Translations under genes and position numbers: made by a program
Notes under the pieces: model-generated
Databases searched by the model: none
What the model saw: the letters and a program-made list of their open reading frames with translations, nothing else
Told to the model about the DNA's origin: nothing
NCBI GenBank assembly: GCA_030616165.1
Contig: JAUWXV010000201.1
Coordinates: 1-6,855, forward strand
DNA: 6,855 nucleotides
Reading direction: 5' to 3'
Origin: a bacterium
GTDB taxonomy: Bacteria > SM23-31 > JAUVVT01
Part shown: positions 5,002 through 6,855 of the stretch, piece after piece
Layout of the letters: each line of letters opens with the position of its first letter
Numbering within the stretch: position 1 is the first letter of the stretch

Positions 5002-6503
5002 TTATTGAAAAATTGTTCAAAAATATTTTCCATAAAAATGAAGAAAAGATTCTTTTAATATTTTTATATTCATTATTAACCTTTTTTGAATTATCCAATT
5101 CTCAGCAAATCAACCCCCAAAATTTTCTTTTCAAACCTGCTTTTTCCAGAATTTCTGCAAATGATATAACCGATATAGTAATAAATGAAAACAGAATATG
5201 GTTTGGTACAGGCAAAGGTTTAAGCTATACAGATGATAATGGCTTGAATTTCTATAATTACTTGCATAAGGATGGAATGGGCAAAGGTGGAGTCTCTGCA
5301 ATCGGTGTTAAGGATGATGTGGTTTGGGTAGCAACCTCCATTGATTCGATTCTCGCTACTGGAAGTTTTGATGTCGGTGGTGGATTGAGTTATTCGTTGG
5401 ATAATGGAGAAACATGGAACTGGATTCCTCAGCCGGTAGATGCTCGTAATGATACTGCAGGTGGCAAAAAACCGACAACAACAGCGGTTCAAAATGTAAC
5501 GTATGATATTGCATTCGGGGATAATGAGATATGGATTGCCAGCTGGGGTGGGGGATTGAGAAAGTCCTCAGACATGGGAAAAACGTGGGAAACGGTTTCT
5601 CCGGATAAATTTCCTTTTGATGTCAGCGGAAATTTGAATCACCGTGCATTTTCGGTTATCTATGCAGAAAATGGTTTGTGGGTTGGGACGGCTGGTGGAA
5701 TCAATAAATCTACTGATGGTGGAAAAACATGGACAAATTATACTGCACAAAGCGGCAGTGGAATCTCTGGGAACTTCGTTGTCGCTCTTGGGAAGCAAAT
5801 TTTTCAGGATAAAAGCATTGTCTGGGCTGCTACATGGACGGCAGAAGGAGGAGAAGAATTCGATGCCGTTAGTAAAACCGATAATGGTGGATTGACCTGG
5901 GAGGTAACGTTAAAAGGGGAAAAGGCGCATAACTTTGCTTTTTACGAAAATGAGGTTTATGTTCCAACAGATAACGGACTATATAAATCAACAGATTTTG
6001 GAAAAACCTGGGCACTTTTCCCCCAGATAATAGATGAAACTGGTAATGCTGTTATGACAAATGAGATTTATTCGGTTGGATTTAAGGGTGGTGATTTGTG
6101 GGTTGGAACTGGTGATGGGCTTGCAAAAACTTCTGACAGTGGAAATTCATGGAAGATTTTCAGAGCATTCAAACCGACTGGAATAGAAGGCGAACCTTCA
6201 ACTTATGCTTATCCGAATCCATTTTCACCGTTAAGACATAATGTAATCGGAGATGATGGACATGTGAGGATTCAGTATAATGCGAAAAACAATACAAGGG
6301 TTACTATAAAAATTTTTGATTTTGGGATGAATCTGGTAAAAAATCTTGTTCAGGATAAGTCCAGAGCAGGCGGGGGAGATTATTATGAAGTATGGGATGG
6401 AAGAAATGAAAATGGAGACATCGTGGCAAATGGTGTCTATTTTTACCTCCTTGAACTTGAAGGTGAAAAAACTGCGTGGGGAAAGATTGTCGTTTTAAAT
6501 TAA
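4998..6503 (+). CDS. Secreted seven-bladed Asp-box beta-propeller with C-terminal sorting-type domain
   Basis: This 501-residue exported protein has a hydrophobic signal segment at about 18-31, with likely cleavage near SNS-QQ (33-37). Seven Asp-box-like repeats follow, of the form S-x-D-x-G-x-T-W: TDDNGLNF (78-85), SLDNGETW (133-140), SSDMGKTW (190-197), STDGGKTW (238-245), KTDNGGLTW (293-301), STDFGKTW (331-338) and TSDSGNSW (378-385). Each is preceded by a strand like LWVGTxxG, so a seven-bladed propeller is expected (BNR/sortilin/YCF48-like fold). Residues 400-501 form an Ig-like domain of FlgD/type IX sorting type: YPNPFSP (405-411), a WDGRNENG turn, then NGVYFYLLE and a final GKIVVLN. 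Such domains guide export and surface attachment through type IX secretion in Bacteroidetes-like bacteria. The ATG overlaps the lipoprotein stop (ATGA) with no clear SD, so coupling is likely. Propellers of this kind are mostly binding scaffolds; no glycosidase active site can be assigned here. Confidence 0.85.
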   Translation: MIIEKLFKNIFHKNEEKILLIFLYSLLTFFELSNSQQINPQNFLFKPAFSRISANDITDIVINENRIWFGTGKGLSYTDDNGLNFYNYLHKDGMGKGGVSAIGVKDDVVWVATSIDSILATGSFDVGGGLSYSLDNGETWNWIPQPVDARNDTAGGKKPTTTAVQNVTYDIAFGDNEIWIASWGGGLRKSSDMGKTWETVSPDKFPFDVSGNLNHRAFSVIYAENGLWVGTAGGINKSTDGGKTWTNYTAQSGSGISGNFVVALGKQIFQDKSIVWAATWTAEGGEEFDAVSKTDNGGLTWEVTLKGEKAHNFAFYENEVYVPTDNGLYKSTDFGKTWALFPQIIDETGNAVMTNEIYSVGFKGGDLWVGTGDGLAKTSDSGNSWKIFRAFKPTGIEGEPSTYAYPNPFSPLRHNVIGDDGHVRIQYNAKNNTRVTIKIFDFGMNLVKNLVQDKSRAGGGDYYEVWDGRNENGDIVANGVYFYLLELEGEKTAWGKIVVLN

Positions 6504-6532
6504 TAATAGTTATCTATCAAATTTATGTTAAA

Positions 6533-6855
6533 ATGAAAAAAATTCTAATCTTCATACTTTTATTATTTCTTAATATTGAAATTTGTTATTCTGTAGAGGG
6601 GGGATATGCAGGTTCATTTTTACGTATGGGTCTTGGCGCAAGACCGAAATCACTTGGAGGTGCTTTTGTTGCTGTTGCTGACGACCCTTATGCTGCATAT
6701 TATAACCCTGGAGGTCTTCCATTTTTAAATAAAGGATTTATTACCTTCTCTGCTATGTTTCTTTCTCTTGACAGGAAATTTAATTATGTCAGTTTTTCAC
6801 AAGGTATAAAACCTGCTGGTGGATTTTCAATAGGCTGGATGAACGTCGGAGTTGG
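6533..6855 (+). CDS. PorV/PorQ family outer-membrane protein, N-terminal part
   Basis: The gene runs off the window after 107 codons. A signal peptide is clear (MKKILIFILLLFLNIEICYS), with the mature protein starting near VEGGYAG. It continues with SFLRMGLGARPKSLGGAF, VAVADDPYAAYYNPGGL and FNYVSFSQG. This order (FLRMGxGARPxxxGGAFVAxADD, then YxNPxGL) is the hallmark of the PorV/PorQ (UPF0164-like) barrel family. PorV shuttles or releases cargo bearing a C-terminal sorting domain in type IX secretion; many relatives in other phyla are less well defined. The ATG at 6533 gives a standard signal peptide; another ATG at 6525 is out of frame. The gap from the propeller stop is 29 bases, with no SD. 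Lying directly after a gene whose product ends in a sorting-type domain, it could serve that protein. The complete length, expected to be several hundred residues, cannot be checked. Confidence 0.85.
   Translation, partial: MKKILIFILLLFLNIEICYSVEGGYAGSFLRMGLGARPKSLGGAFVAVADDPYAAYYNPGGLPFLNKGFITFSAMFLSLDRKFNYVSFSQGIKPAGGFSIGWMNVGV

Noticed and set aside
4998-6185. Propeller as a GH74-type glycosidase or sialidase
   Set aside because: Asp-boxes are structural and occur in many propellers; I could not identify catalytic acid residues or an arginine triad.

Overview
The window is AT-rich bacterial DNA. All recognisable genes lie on the + strand, in three tightly packed blocks. The third block encodes a PorV/PorQ-type outer-membrane protein and an exported beta-propeller ending in a YPNPF / FlgD-Ig-like sorting-type domain. 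The rhomboid carries the C-terminal extension familiar from Bacteroidetes-like bacteria. Together these suggest a diderm of the Fibrobacteres-Chlorobi-Bacteroidetes side of the tree or a related candidate phylum (Marinimicrobia-, Cloacimonadota-, KSB1- or WOR-3-like). I cannot name the species. Several starts lack a Shine-Dalgarno (SD), also common in that group, while two junctions carry strong ones.

Block A (87-1812) holds a small one-helix membrane protein with a lysine-rich helical tail, a complete rhomboid intramembrane serine protease, and a small outer-membrane beta-barrel-like protein. The barrel gene appears to start at a non-canonical ATT (1201) that overlaps the rhomboid stop. The first usual start codon in that frame would discard an obvious signal peptide.

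Block B (1887-3660) is a compact three-gene cassette with overlapping stops and starts: a zinc-ribbon 'dual OB' protein followed by two different DUF488 proteins of 160 residues each. None of the three has a known activity that I can state. Intact CHR and Cys-x-Glu motifs, translational coupling, low GC and a position between envelope genes make this the best candidate for an undescribed system, perhaps in nucleic-acid sensing or processing, or defence. A near-perfect 28-base inverted repeat (3754-3781), of the dispersed-repeat kind, lies just after it.

Block C (3814 to beyond the window end) encodes a putative lipoprotein with Ig-like domains, a secreted seven-bladed Asp-box propeller with a C-terminal sorting-type domain, and the N-terminal part of a PorV/PorQ-family protein. 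It reads as a surface or secreted module probably linked to a type IX-like secretion route. No rRNA, tRNA, CRISPR array or transposase gene was seen, and no stretch above 300 bases lacks a gene.
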